From Kistimonas sp964291485 (lineage in GTDB: Bacteria > Pseudomonadota > Gammaproteobacteria > Pseudomonadales > Endozoicomonadaceae): a DNA stretch of 64,000 nt. Positions within the stretch are counted from its first letter, which is position 1, and each line of letters begins with the position of its first letter. Below the pieces are notes generated by a model. The model was not told the origin of the DNA and made no database searches. It saw only the letters and a program-made list of their open reading frames with translations. Shown piece by piece: positions 1-8,263 of the stretch. The translations under genes and the position numbers were made by a program. The DNA is taken from the NCBI GenBank assembly GCA_964291485.2, contig OZ220224.1, positions 1,612,001 to 1,676,000 of the forward strand, in the 5' to 3' direction.

Positions 1-236
1 AGTGCTTCATTGATAATACCAATCTGGCGTTCATCCAGGTTGACATCCGCCGGTATTTCCATCGGCGATTCGAACTTCTCTGTCAGTGAGGGGTGGACAG
101 AACGGTAACTGCTGGTTACAGCGGCAATCTCTTCCTCCGAAAGGCCAATTTTTTCGCCGACTTTACGGATAAAGCTATCAACAACATCATCTTCCCTGGC
201 TTTGTCTGGATGTGGAAATTCAAGAATCACGCCCAT
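1..236 (-). CDS. hypothetical protein, 3' end beyond window
   Basis: Incomplete gene: 78 codons from an ATG at 234-236 are open to the window edge. The product begins MGVILEFPHPDKAREDD and is acidic and helical in look, with a motif-free stretch LSEEEIAAVTSSYRSVHP. A GGAGGAG ribosome-binding site sits about 7 bases before the ATG, which supports this short start over any upstream one. It reads in the same direction as the MATE gene that ends at 372, so it may be the last member of that transcript. I do not recognise the family; no signal peptide or membrane segment is visible. Confidence 0.6.
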   Translation of the reverse strand, partial: MGVILEFPHPDKAREDDVVDSFIRKVGEKIGLSEEEIAAVTSSYRSVHPSLTEKFESPMEIPADVNLDERQIGIINEA

Positions 237-371
237 GCAGCAGCTCCTCCATTTTGATGCTGGCTTTCAGTATGTGTGCAAGGACATGGCTCTGGCAAGT
301 GACGAGTTTTTTAGGGGGTGTTACGGGAAGGAACGCAGAGCGGGGGGATCCATCCGCCCTGCGTTTGGGGG

Positions 372-1760
372 TCAGGCTGCAGTTTGTACTGAAACCGGGG
401 TGGGTTGTGGATTCTTCAATGTCCGGAGATCCATCCAAAGTACCCAGGCAACCGGAATCGCAAGAATAACATTGGATACCGGTAGGGCTATTAAGACACC
501 GGTGATGCCAAACAGGGGCGGCAGTGCTATTAGCAGGGGGATCTGAACCAGCATATTGCCTGCCGTGATCCAGCTGGCAACACGGGATTTGGCCATGGAT
601 TGGAACCAGGCGGCGGTTAACACAATGAAGCCATCCAGGAACATGGAGAACAGATGCAGGTGAAGTGCTGTCACCGTCATCTGTTGCAGGGCGGTATCGT
701 CGTTGTTGAAAATGAAGGCAATCGCCTCGGGGAACAGGTTGATCAACACTACGCTGCCAATCCCGATACTGAGAACGGTGCCCAGGCCAATCCGTAATGT
801 GGTGAGCAACCGTTGGCGGTTACCGGCGCCATGGTTATAACTGACCAGTGGCTGAATACCTGTGGCAACCCCTTCAGAGAACATGTAATAGACCCCTTGT
901 ACATAGCCAACGATGGTGAATGCGCCGACAGCCAGCACGCCACCGTAATCCACAAGCAGTCGATTATGGATTGCCAATACAAAGCCATAGTAGAAAAACA
1001 TGAACAGGCTGGGTAATCCCGCACTCAGTGTCCTGACGGTATAAACCCAGGAAAAGCAGATGTCTGTGAGGGCGATACGGGTATTTGCCTTGTCGCTCAG
1101 GAAGTAGGCAATACCCCATAGTGCGACCGCAGCCTGAGCCATAACTGTGGCTATGGCGGCGCCGGCAGCTTCGAGCCCCATTACCACAATAAAGAGCCAG
1201 TCCAGCACAATATTCAGGATGGCGCCAGTTGCCATGATGATCGTGGTCAGGTGGGGTCGTTCATCATTCCGGATCATCAAGGGTAATGCGGCGCCTGCCA
1301 GTGCTGCGATACTGCCGGTGATAAGGATAGTAAGGTAATCCCCAGCCAGTTCATGCGCATGACCCGTAGCGCCAAGCAGTGTCAGTATCTGGTTTTCCAG
1401 CGGCAGGAATATCAGTGGAAAAAACAAGCCAAAGGCAACCAGCAACAGCAATGCGTTACCAATATAAAGGCGCGGCTTGCGATGGTCGTTTTGTCCCCGG
1501 CTGATGGACATCCACGTACCGGTACCCATACCGATCATAATACCGACGCCGAGAATAATGCCGGCAACTGGCCAGGCAAAATTCAGCGCGGCAAGACCTT
1601 CTGCACCGACAACCCGGCCAATGAATATGCCATCAATCAGGACATAAATGCCGTTAACAATCATGGCGGCAACGGCTGGTATGGCGTAGCGCCAGAACAA
1701 CCGCAGAATGGGTTGTGTCCCTAAGTCTGAAGAAGGAGCGTTTATCTGTGTTGATTCCAT
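372..1760 (-). CDS. MATE family multidrug efflux transporter
   Basis: A 462-residue inner-membrane protein with about twelve hydrophobic segments in two similar halves, the usual size and layout of MATE antiporters, which export cationic drugs or metabolites using Na+ or H+ gradients. The first half carries the family-like stretch AIPAVAAMIVNGIYVLIDGIF and the second AGLPSLFMFFYYGFVLAIHNR. It lies 61 bases downstream of a marR gene in the same direction, an arrangement typical of an efflux pump controlled by its own repressor. A palindrome at 1766-1776 falls 6-16 bases before the ATG, where a ribosome-binding site would be expected; no good one is seen, so the start is less certain than the family. 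The substrate cannot be inferred. Confidence 0.88.
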   Translation of the reverse strand: MESTQINAPSSDLGTQPILRLFWRYAIPAVAAMIVNGIYVLIDGIFIGRVVGAEGLAALNFAWPVAGIILGVGIMIGMGTGTWMSISRGQNDHRKPRLYIGNALLLLVAFGLFFPLIFLPLENQILTLLGATGHAHELAGDYLTILITGSIAALAGAALPLMIRNDERPHLTTIIMATGAILNIVLDWLFIVVMGLEAAGAAIATVMAQAAVALWGIAYFLSDKANTRIALTDICFSWVYTVRTLSAGLPSLFMFFYYGFVLAIHNRLLVDYGGVLAVGAFTIVGYVQGVYYMFSEGVATGIQPLVSYNHGAGNRQRLLTTLRIGLGTVLSIGIGSVVLINLFPEAIAFIFNNDDTALQQMTVTALHLHLFSMFLDGFIVLTAAWFQSMAKSRVASWITAGNMLVQIPLLIALPPLFGITGVLIALPVSNVILAIPVAWVLWMDLRTLKNPQPTPVSVQTAA

Positions 1761-1765
1761 ATTTT

Positions 1766-1776
1766 GTTAGGCTAAC
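1766..1776. promoter_or_regulatory. candidate MarR operator before the MATE gene
   Basis: Palindrome GTTAG-G-CTAAC in the 61-base gap between marR and the MATE gene, immediately before the MATE start codon. Its minus-strand half-site TAGTTAGCC is repeated before marR itself (2280-2294), which suggests one repressor acts at both places. The operator role is inferred from position and symmetry only. Confidence 0.4.
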
Positions 1777-1821
1777 TAATTATAAATTTAAACGTGGTAT
1801 GAATATGTCGGCCGTTTTTCT

Positions 1822-2268
1822 TTAATCTGGTGTCGATTTCACCCGTGTATTGTCTTGCAGACAGCGACAGGCTTTGTCCAGCAAGGTTTCCAGTATCTGG
1901 TACTCTTCCTCACTCATGGCCGTGCAGATTTTGCGGGTCATATCACCGAACAGTTTGTCCTCCAGCGCCATCAGCGATTCCCCCTGGCGTGTGAGGCTGA
2001 CGCGCGTTGATCGTCGGTCGTCCGGACAGGGCGTTCGTTTTAGCAAATCACGGCGTTCCAGCTTGGCCACCATTGTGCTGGCCGATGATTTCTGAACCCG
2101 CATTTCGGCGGCCAGGTCAGAGAGCCTTGGCTGGCCAAGTGTCTGTACGGCTTTCAGATAATCGTACTCGTTGAATGTCACGTGTTCGAACTGCCTGCCG
2201 ACTTCATCGCTGCGCCAGAGTTTGGCCAGGTAGCGTTCTATGTAATCAAATGATTGAGAGAGATACAT
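1822..2268 (-). CDS. MarR family transcriptional regulator
   Basis: A 148-residue winged-helix regulator of the MarR family. The DNA-binding core is LSDLAAEMRVQKSSASTMV (helix-turn-helix, about residues 49-67), followed by LERRDLLKRTPCPDDRRSTR, whose DDRR-x-x-R is the family's wing signature. Such proteins are dimeric repressors released by small ligands. It is followed in the same direction by the MATE transporter, so it probably represses the pump and itself. A near-palindrome lies 12-26 bases upstream of its start codon. No strong ribosome-binding site is seen. Confidence 0.9.
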   Translation of the reverse strand: MYLSQSFDYIERYLAKLWRSDEVGRQFEHVTFNEYDYLKAVQTLGQPRLSDLAAEMRVQKSSASTMVAKLERRDLLKRTPCPDDRRSTRVSLTRQGESLMALEDKLFGDMTRKICTAMSEEEYQILETLLDKACRCLQDNTRVKSTPD

Positions 2269-2279
2269 TGTGGTAAATG

Positions 2280-2294
2280 GTTAGGATGGCTAAC
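2280..2294. promoter_or_regulatory. candidate MarR autoregulatory operator
   Basis: Inverted repeat GTTAG-gatgg-CTAAC just upstream of marR. It shares the half-site TAGTTAGCC (read on the minus strand) with the palindrome before the MATE gene, but the spacer is five bases rather than one. Binding by the neighbouring MarR protein is inferred. Confidence 0.35.
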
Positions 2295-3213
2295 TATAGT
2301 GATTCTACACTGAACTGACAGTACAAAAATAGTGTGAAATTCTTATACGGCTTCCATGTGTTATAAAAGTCTCGCTATACACTCCCACTATTGCTATTGA
2401 GAAGTGTTTTGTGTTGGAGAAAGCACTACAAGGACTGTGAGAGGAAAACATTATTGAATACTACGTACACGACTTGGGATAAAATTCGGTTTAACCTTTA
2501 TTGAAAAGTGGTATCAAACCATAAGGAGAGGTAAATACAAAAAAATTGCCCTTTATCAATAAATCAGCTGATACATGCATGGTTATGGTGAGAGCCATTA
2601 TCCTGTCGAAGAGAGTCAGCTAAATATCTAGATGTTTCATGCATAGCGGTGCTTGCCAAGACTCGTACTGAGTAAAGTACACTCCCCTGTAGTTACGTAT
2701 ACGAAGCTAGTTTCTAGAATGCTTGATTAATATTATCTGATGTTGAGTAATTTGATATTCAGATATTTATGTTTTCTTTCTATGCAGTGCTGGAGCGGGT
2801 ATCGTATAGCTAACAATCAAGTTAAATGGTTGGCTGGTAATCAGTTAAAGTGATAGAGGTTTAACTGATTTTTTAACGAGTAATCTATCGTATTGCTCAA
2901 AATGTTGATTTTGTATGGATGGTGTAGATATAGTTTTCGAAGTTAATTTTCTGTTATTTGTTGTGATATAAATATTTGAAATGTAAGAAATGTTGTTGAG
3001 TTAAAGCGTCTTCATGGTAACAAGTTTTGTTGGTGAGGGAGTATGCGAAAAGCTGAGTCTTTTATCAGTTGTCGAGTTAAGAAAGTTAACTAGCTAGTCA
3101 TTATTTTACGTTTAATTCATATGTAAGGTTGGTTTTTATAAATGACATATTGTTTTTTAACTTTATTTCTTTGCTTTTTTGAATGATTTTTTTGTTATGT
3201 AATGGTGAGCTGA
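2295..3213. other. AT-rich stretch without a recognisable gene
   Basis: About 0.9 kb, clearly richer in A and T than the genes on either side, with stop codons in all frames and no convincing coding sequence, tRNA or insertion-sequence end. It joins directly onto the AT-rich phospholipase D-like gene and probably belongs to the same acquired segment. It may hold the promoter of that gene, but no single site stands out. Confidence 0.5.
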
Positions 3214-5166
3214 ATGGCTGTTGGTAGTTCAAGTGTGAGTTATCGCCAAATAAAATTAGTCGCAGATGATACCTGCTTTGCGAGGCTCCATGGTGCATAT
3301 ATAGCATTTCAATTGAATCTACGTTATGGGCTTCTATATGCATTAGCTGAATCTGTCAGGTGCTTTTTTACAAGGACTGTTGCAGTTTATCATGTAGAGG
3401 CGCGTCATCTTGATGCTACGATAGGGCGTATTCAAAATACTGTGGCAGGCGTAGGTTTATGGGACAGACTCATTCGGACGGTTGTTACAGATATTGACAG
3501 TGACAGGGTTGGTATAAAAAACGGCTGTTTTTGTGTGGAGTCAAAGAGAGCAGGCGGTTTTCCCGTGTTGAGGAATGTGCTTGAAGATGAGTTTGATGGA
3601 AATCATTTTTCTACGAGTCTGTCAGATAAAGTGGCTGCTTTTGTTTATGGTGCTAACGGAAAATTATTAAGGGTTGTTGATGAGAATGCCGCTGATGAAA
3701 GTGAGCTCCCAGAAACAGAAGGTGGTGAAACTTTTAATGTGAGAGGAATGCCTTTGCAGGATAGTAAAGCTGGCTTTCAACTTAAAAAAGATCTTATTGC
3801 ATCCGCTAATGAAAGTGTTGTTCTAAGTGGGAATTATTGTGGTGGTGAAGCGTTCGACGAAGTTCTTGATTTGTTGGCTGATCGTATGGGTGAAAAGGAA
3901 GGGTTGAAGGTTTTAGTTATTTCATCATCCAAGTTCGTCACAAATAATAACAAGAATAGGCTAGATAACATAAAAAATAATTATCCGGACAGGTTTGAAT
4001 ATGTACCGAGCGATGATTATTTTATGTCGGCAGATCAGTTAAAGAAAGTGACAAATCATGTGAAAGGTCTTGTTGTGGATGGCAGGTATAGTGTAATGGG
4101 GGGGAGCGGTATTGAAGATAAGTATGCTTATTACGAAGGGGTGGGTGACAGGTATCGTGAAACTGATACGGAGGGCAGGAGTCTCGGATTTTTTAATGAA
4201 GTTATGTTGCCTAGAGGTTTTAGGGATATGGATTTCTATTTTGAAGGTGAGAGTCATGGTATAAGGTTACAGAAGGAGATTTTGAGATTAGCAAAAGTTT
4301 GGTCGCAATATAACACTGCCTTTCAATCTGATGATATTCCATCTTATGTAAGTACTGATAGTCGTTTTATTGATGAGTTGTTGTCATATACTGAGGAACT
4401 AGGGAGTGAGCGTCATTCTCTTGTTTCTGATGAACTTGATGGTCTCGAAGAAATGGATAGCTCTGAGGAAATGGACAGTTTGGAGGAAATGGATGACTTG
4501 GATAGTTGTAATATTCAACTTTATTCCCTTGGTCCTGAGCTTGGAGATGATCTATATCTTGAGCGCTTAATAAATGCCATTAAAAATGCCAGAAGGTATA
4601 TTTATATTGCTCATATGTATGTTCATTGGCCGGACTCAATGCTGAATGCGCTTGCTAGAAAAGTGAATCAGGGGGTTCGCTTGTTGATTGTGACAAATGG
4701 TAATGAAGATTTTTCGCCTAAAGGACATAAATTCTTTGGTTCAAGGAATCGCGTGGAAATATTTAGGTTGAAAAAAAGAATTCAAAGAAGGAATCTAGGT
4801 AACGTTTCAGTTTATGAGTATGGTCGAAAAGAAAAAAACCTTCCAAGAAAAACGAGTTTTCATAAAAAGGTCATTATTGTTGATGATGAAGTTTTTGCTG
4901 GTAGTGGAAATTTAGGTTATAAGTCATTAGTTACTAATAGTGATCATGAGATAAATTTCGTTGTAACTTCTCCAGCATTTGCGAATAGAACGATCGATAT
5001 TATTATGGATGATGCTGAAAATATTATGCGTGTGCCAGAAAGTAGGTCGGGTAATAAGCCGCCTAAATCACTATCCAAAAGGGTGAACTTGAGAAGATTC
5101 AATGTTACGAAGCAGGAGAAAATCTTTGCTTGCATACATAAAAGGCAAGCTTGGCTTTACGGTTAA
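3214..5166 (+). CDS. phospholipase D-like protein with two HKD motifs
   Basis: A 650-residue protein with two phospholipase D active-site motifs (HxKxxxxD): HVKGLVVD at about residue 282, followed by GGSGIED, and HKKVIIVD at about residue 550, followed by GSGNLGYKS. Two such halves normally form one active site, as in cardiolipin synthases and PLD toxins. The lack of N-terminal membrane helices argues against cardiolipin synthase. Residues 1-180 match nothing I recognise. Between the halves (about 406-431) is an acidic run with repeated EEMDS units. GGTGAG eight bases upstream supports the start. The gene and its flanks are AT-rich, suggesting transfer. Possible roles are a secreted lipase, an effector or a nuclease; the sequence does not decide. 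Confidence 0.8.
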   Translation: MAVGSSSVSYRQIKLVADDTCFARLHGAYIAFQLNLRYGLLYALAESVRCFFTRTVAVYHVEARHLDATIGRIQNTVAGVGLWDRLIRTVVTDIDSDRVGIKNGCFCVESKRAGGFPVLRNVLEDEFDGNHFSTSLSDKVAAFVYGANGKLLRVVDENAADESELPETEGGETFNVRGMPLQDSKAGFQLKKDLIASANESVVLSGNYCGGEAFDEVLDLLADRMGEKEGLKVLVISSSKFVTNNNKNRLDNIKNNYPDRFEYVPSDDYFMSADQLKKVTNHVKGLVVDGRYSVMGGSGIEDKYAYYEGVGDRYRETDTEGRSLGFFNEVMLPRGFRDMDFYFEGESHGIRLQKEILRLAKVWSQYNTAFQSDDIPSYVSTDSRFIDELLSYTEELGSERHSLVSDELDGLEEMDSSEEMDSLEEMDDLDSCNIQLYSLGPELGDDLYLERLINAIKNARRYIYIAHMYVHWPDSMLNALARKVNQGVRLLIVTNGNEDFSPKGHKFFGSRNRVEIFRLKKRIQRRNLGNVSVYEYGRKEKNLPRKTSFHKKVIIVDDEVFAGSGNLGYKSLVTNSDHEINFVVTSPAFANRTIDIIMDDAENIMRVPESRSGNKPPKSLSKRVNLRRFNVTKQEKIFACIHKRQAWLYG

Positions 5167-5714
5167 TTCTTGGTGGGAAATAAATTATCTTAAACGGTTT
5201 TTTCTTACGTTCATTGAATTTAGATATGATGGGTTACATCAATGTATTGTGCTTGATCATCGATTCTATAACATGCTTTCCTTGCCCCATATCAGTAAAA
5301 ACTTTGAAGCAACTCTATTCGCAATGTAAGTGTTTGACTTCCATTAGGGAAAATCTGTATATAGTAGTTTATTGTGTCTGAAATGGCAGCTTCAATGTAA
5401 GAGCAGCTTCTTGAATTTCAGTGAGCTGTGTTCGCTGCATGTATTGAAAAGGTCCTGAGGTAATCACTATTGGAAAATGGCGCGGTACGCATGCAGTTAT
5501 TATAAGAGAAAAAGTATATTGTAAGGCTCATCATTTTTTGCACGGGATTACACTGTTATTATCCACGACATTACATGGTATCGTTTAAATCAAATGTTAT
5601 CAGTGTAGATGGTCAGGTAATTAATCTCGCTAAGGATGTATAAACATTAATCCCGCAAAAATTAAGCGGTATGGGAGTTGTTTTCGATAATAAGGCGCTT
5701 TCTCTGGAGTGAGC
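5167..5714. other. AT-rich stretch without a clear gene
   Basis: About 0.55 kb following the phospholipase D-like gene, with the same AT-rich composition. Only very short open frames occur (for example a 22-codon frame starting near 5576), none with enough support to call. It ends at a strong inverted repeat before dapD, where composition returns to that of the core genome. Confidence 0.45.
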
Positions 5715-5771
5715 ACTCATCTTCAGCCAGAGTAGAGTGGTTCTGTCTGGCTGAAGATGAGTCACTTTTTT
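5715..5771 (+). terminator. strong hairpin with T tract
   Basis: Perfect 16-base inverted repeat (5715-5730 and 5747-5762) with a 16-base loop, followed by a run of six T at 5766-5771. It is a good intrinsic terminator for plus-strand transcripts arriving from the phospholipase D-like gene. It also lies just past the minus-strand end of dapD, where the hairpin could act without a T tract. Confidence 0.6.
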
Positions 5772-5772
5772 G

Positions 5773-6807
5773 TTAATTGTGTGCGTGTAATTCTTCGTTA
5801 AGTGCGATGGCGGACTTGTTGGTCAGACACTCAATGGCACCATTGATAGAGTTACGGCGGAACAGCAGGTCGGACTTGCCGGATAGACTGGCCGCTTTGA
5901 CAGTCTCGACCACCTGGCGATTTTCATCCAGTAGTTGAACTTTGGAGCCTCCGGTCAGGTAAAGACCAGCTTCTACGGTGCAGCGGTCTCCCAGCGGAAT
6001 GCCAATACCGGCATTGGCGCCGATCAGGCAGTTTTCGCCAACGGAAATGATGACATTATTGCCGCCTGACAGGGTGCCCATGGTGCTGCAGCCACCACCC
6101 AGGTCTGAACCTTTGCCAACAAACACACCAGCGGAGATCCGGCCTTCAATCATGCCCGGTCCTTCTGTACCGGCATTAAAGTTGATGAAACCTTCATGCA
6201 TGACGGTCGTACCTTCGCCCACATAGGCGCCAAGGCGGACACGGGCGGTATGCGCAATACGGACACCGATAGGTACAACGTAGTTGGTCATTTTGGGGAA
6301 TTTATCGACGCAAGACACTTCCAGAGTTCGACCGGCGGCACGAGCCTGTAGCTGGCGGCTTGGGAGTTCTTCCAGGTCAATGGCACCTTCGTTGGTCCAT
6401 GCGACATTGGGCAGCAGGGGGAAAATACCTGTGAGGTTGATGCCGTGTGGTTTGACGCAGCGATGAGAAATCAGGTGAAGCTTGAGATAGGCTTCCGGTG
6501 TAGTGATTGGCGCCAGGTCATTTTCCAGCAGCGTCAGGATTTTCGGGCTTTCTGAATCCTCCAGGGTAGCCATAATGGCGGCCTGCTCTGTCAATCCATG
6601 CTGAGAGAAGATGCTTTCCAGTGCGTGGCATGTAGGGTTGTCCAGCTCAACCACGACATTGCCGCCCACATAGCCCACCACAGGGCCAATTTTCTCAATC
6701 AGCTTGAAAGACGGCTGGAACAGAGGGGCAGGGTAGTAAACATCCAGCCACTCACCTTTGCTGTTCTTGGTGCCAATGCCGGCAGCGAGGGAAAAAAACG
6801 TGCTCAT
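5773..6807 (-). CDS. dapD: 2,3,4,5-tetrahydropyridine-2,6-dicarboxylate N-succinyltransferase
   Basis: Cytoplasmic enzyme of the succinylase branch of lysine and diaminopimelate synthesis; it transfers succinyl from succinyl-CoA to tetrahydrodipicolinate. The 344 residues match the longer Pseudomonas-type DapD rather than the roughly 274-residue enterobacterial type. The C-terminal half shows left-handed beta-helix hexapeptide repeats (RLGAYVGEGTTVMHEGFINF, GISAGV-like, GGGCSTMGTLSGG, IGANAGIGIPLGD). It lies 76 bases after yffB in the same direction, a pairing also found in pseudomonads. The product feeds cell-wall and lysine synthesis. Confidence 0.95.
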   Translation of the reverse strand: MSTFFSLAAGIGTKNSKGEWLDVYYPAPLFQPSFKLIEKIGPVVGYVGGNVVVELDNPTCHALESIFSQHGLTEQAAIMATLEDSESPKILTLLENDLAPITTPEAYLKLHLISHRCVKPHGINLTGIFPLLPNVAWTNEGAIDLEELPSRQLQARAAGRTLEVSCVDKFPKMTNYVVPIGVRIAHTARVRLGAYVGEGTTVMHEGFINFNAGTEGPGMIEGRISAGVFVGKGSDLGGGCSTMGTLSGGNNVIISVGENCLIGANAGIGIPLGDRCTVEAGLYLTGGSKVQLLDENRQVVETVKAASLSGKSDLLFRRNSINGAIECLTNKSAIALNEELHAHN

Positions 6808-6883
6808 GTGCTCTTCTCTTTGATCCTTGTGCGGGTGAGATGGGGGCGTGTTGCCTTATTATCAAGATTGCTGGCGATAATTG

Positions 6884-7231
6884 TCAGTCTGTCAGGAGTG
6901 TTTGCCATTGGGCTGGTTGAAATCCCAGCTGGTAGTGGTCGCCGGCCACCAGTAATGGTCGCTTAATAATGGCCGGGTTTTCCAGCATGATGGTAATGGC
7001 TGAGGCTTGATTGATCGTGTCACGGGTGGCTTCAGGGAGCTTGCGCCAGGTCGTGCCCCGGCGGTTCAGTAATGCCTCCCATCCCAGTTGGTCAGCCCAT
7101 TGGGTCAGTTGGGCTTCTGTCAGACCGTCTTTGCGGAAATCATGAAAGTGGTAGTCAAAATTATTCTCATCCAGCCAGCGACGGGCTTTTTTGATGGTGT
7201 CACAGTTGCTGATGCCATACATCGTAATCAT
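6884..7231 (-). CDS. ArsC/Spx-family reductase, YffB type
   Basis: A 115-residue thioredoxin-fold protein of the ArsC/Spx/YffB group. It begins MITMYGISNCDTIKKARRWL with one N-terminal cysteine (C10) in the place of the ArsC catalytic cysteine, and has the family stretch LLNRRGTTWRKL. YffB proteins are thought to be glutathione-dependent thiol reductases; no arsenate function is implied, because no ars genes are nearby. It precedes dapD in the same direction, a linkage conserved in Pseudomonas-like genomes. Confidence 0.88.
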   Translation of the reverse strand: MITMYGISNCDTIKKARRWLDENNFDYHFHDFRKDGLTEAQLTQWADQLGWEALLNRRGTTWRKLPEATRDTINQASAITIMLENPAIIKRPLLVAGDHYQLGFQPAQWQTLLTD

Positions 7232-7485
7232 GGGTGTTCCTGTGTATGTCCCTGTTGCTCCGAGTATTTATCATACGCGTATTATTCCGGCTTTTCCCCT
7301 GGTGTTATCGATATTTTCTATTAAGCGATCATAGTTTTATTTGGTGTGTGCTTGCAGTGTTATCAAAGCGGACTAGACTCCCATGAATTCTTATTTCATG
7401 GGCATGGTGGTATTAATCACTGTTATGTTTCATGACAGGAAGTGGCTTTTTGGAGCAACGTTATTTCTTCGGCAGGTTGGCAAAT

Positions 7486-8253
7486 ATGTATGTATCCTCC
7501 TGTTTGCGTTTTTATTTTATGTGTTTGTTAGTGCTAATGACGCTATCTATACCATCAATAAGTTATTGCGGCGATTATTATCTGAAGGGCTTTTCTGGTT
7601 TCTCTCACACTGAGTCAAAATTAAAAAAGGATCTTGATGTTATTAATAAGATTTCCAAAGTTATTATCGATTCCTATGAGAATCATGATAGAGCGGACAA
7701 TGCAGGTGTGATAGGAGTGGGTGCAGGCTTGAATTTTAATGTTGATTCCTGTCGATTATCTGCGGGCGTTGGCTGGTATTGGCAGAATGAGATTAAAAAC
7801 AAAGGATATATTGATCTCCATGGTGAAGGTAGTTTTCGGGATTACAGTTATCAGTACAAAACCCAGCACCAGCGTTTAATGTTGGAAGGGGCATTTTTCT
7901 GGATGATGAATGATCCCGATTTACAGCCTTATATTTCAGCCGGGTTGGGTTATTCGCGTAATCGTTTTACGGGATACAGTGAAAAAGATATTTACCCTGC
8001 AGACAGTACAGCCAAAAGCCCTGATCCTATTACACCATTTAAAAGTGCAACACGTAATGAGCCGGCCTGGCAGATAGGTATTGGCATTCTGATTCCCTTA
8101 TCGGATGTATTGCTGTTGGATATGGGGTATCAGTACGCGAATCTTGGGAAAGTGGAGTCAGGGCGAGATAAGCCGGGACGTTACAGTGGCAAGTTGAAAA
8201 CAGATGATCTGACGAGTCAGCAATTGCTGCTGGGACTGATCTGGCATTTCTGA
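7486..8253 (+). CDS. outer-membrane beta-barrel protein
   Basis: A 255-residue protein with a signal peptide (hydrophobic core FYFMCLLVLMTLSIPSIS, cleavage probably near YCG-DYY) and alternating-residue strands ending in the terminal aromatic LLLGLIWHF, the C-terminal signature of outer-membrane barrels. Stretches such as YISAGLGYSRNRF and DMGYQYANLG are typical of small eight-stranded OmpA/OmpW-like barrels. The ATG at 7486 is preferred because it puts the signal peptide at the N-terminus; an in-frame ATG at 7432 would add 18 residues. It is followed after 10 bases by the large secreted-protein gene, so the two form an operon. Function unknown; a surface or adhesion role is a guess. Confidence 0.75.
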   Translation: MYVSSCLRFYFMCLLVLMTLSIPSISYCGDYYLKGFSGFSHTESKLKKDLDVINKISKVIIDSYENHDRADNAGVIGVGAGLNFNVDSCRLSAGVGWYWQNEIKNKGYIDLHGEGSFRDYSYQYKTQHQRLMLEGAFFWMMNDPDLQPYISAGLGYSRNRFTGYSEKDIYPADSTAKSPDPITPFKSATRNEPAWQIGIGILIPLSDVLLLDMGYQYANLGKVESGRDKPGRYSGKLKTDDLTSQQLLLGLIWHF

Positions 8254-8263
8254 GAAGCGTATT

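Noticed and set aside
3101..3343. 80-codon open frame on the minus strand at the start of the phospholipase D-like gene
   Set aside because: It is Lys/Asn/Ile-rich from AT-rich DNA and lacks a ribosome-binding site or domain.
4429..4505. EEMDS repeats considered as a mobile or CRISPR-like repeat
   Set aside because: The repeat stays in frame, is short and imperfect, and lies in a coding region; it is an acidic protein repeat.
5102..5329. 75-codon open frame overlapping the end of the phospholipase D-like gene
   Set aside because: It starts inside the gene in another frame without a ribosome-binding site; the AT-rich composition makes such frames common.
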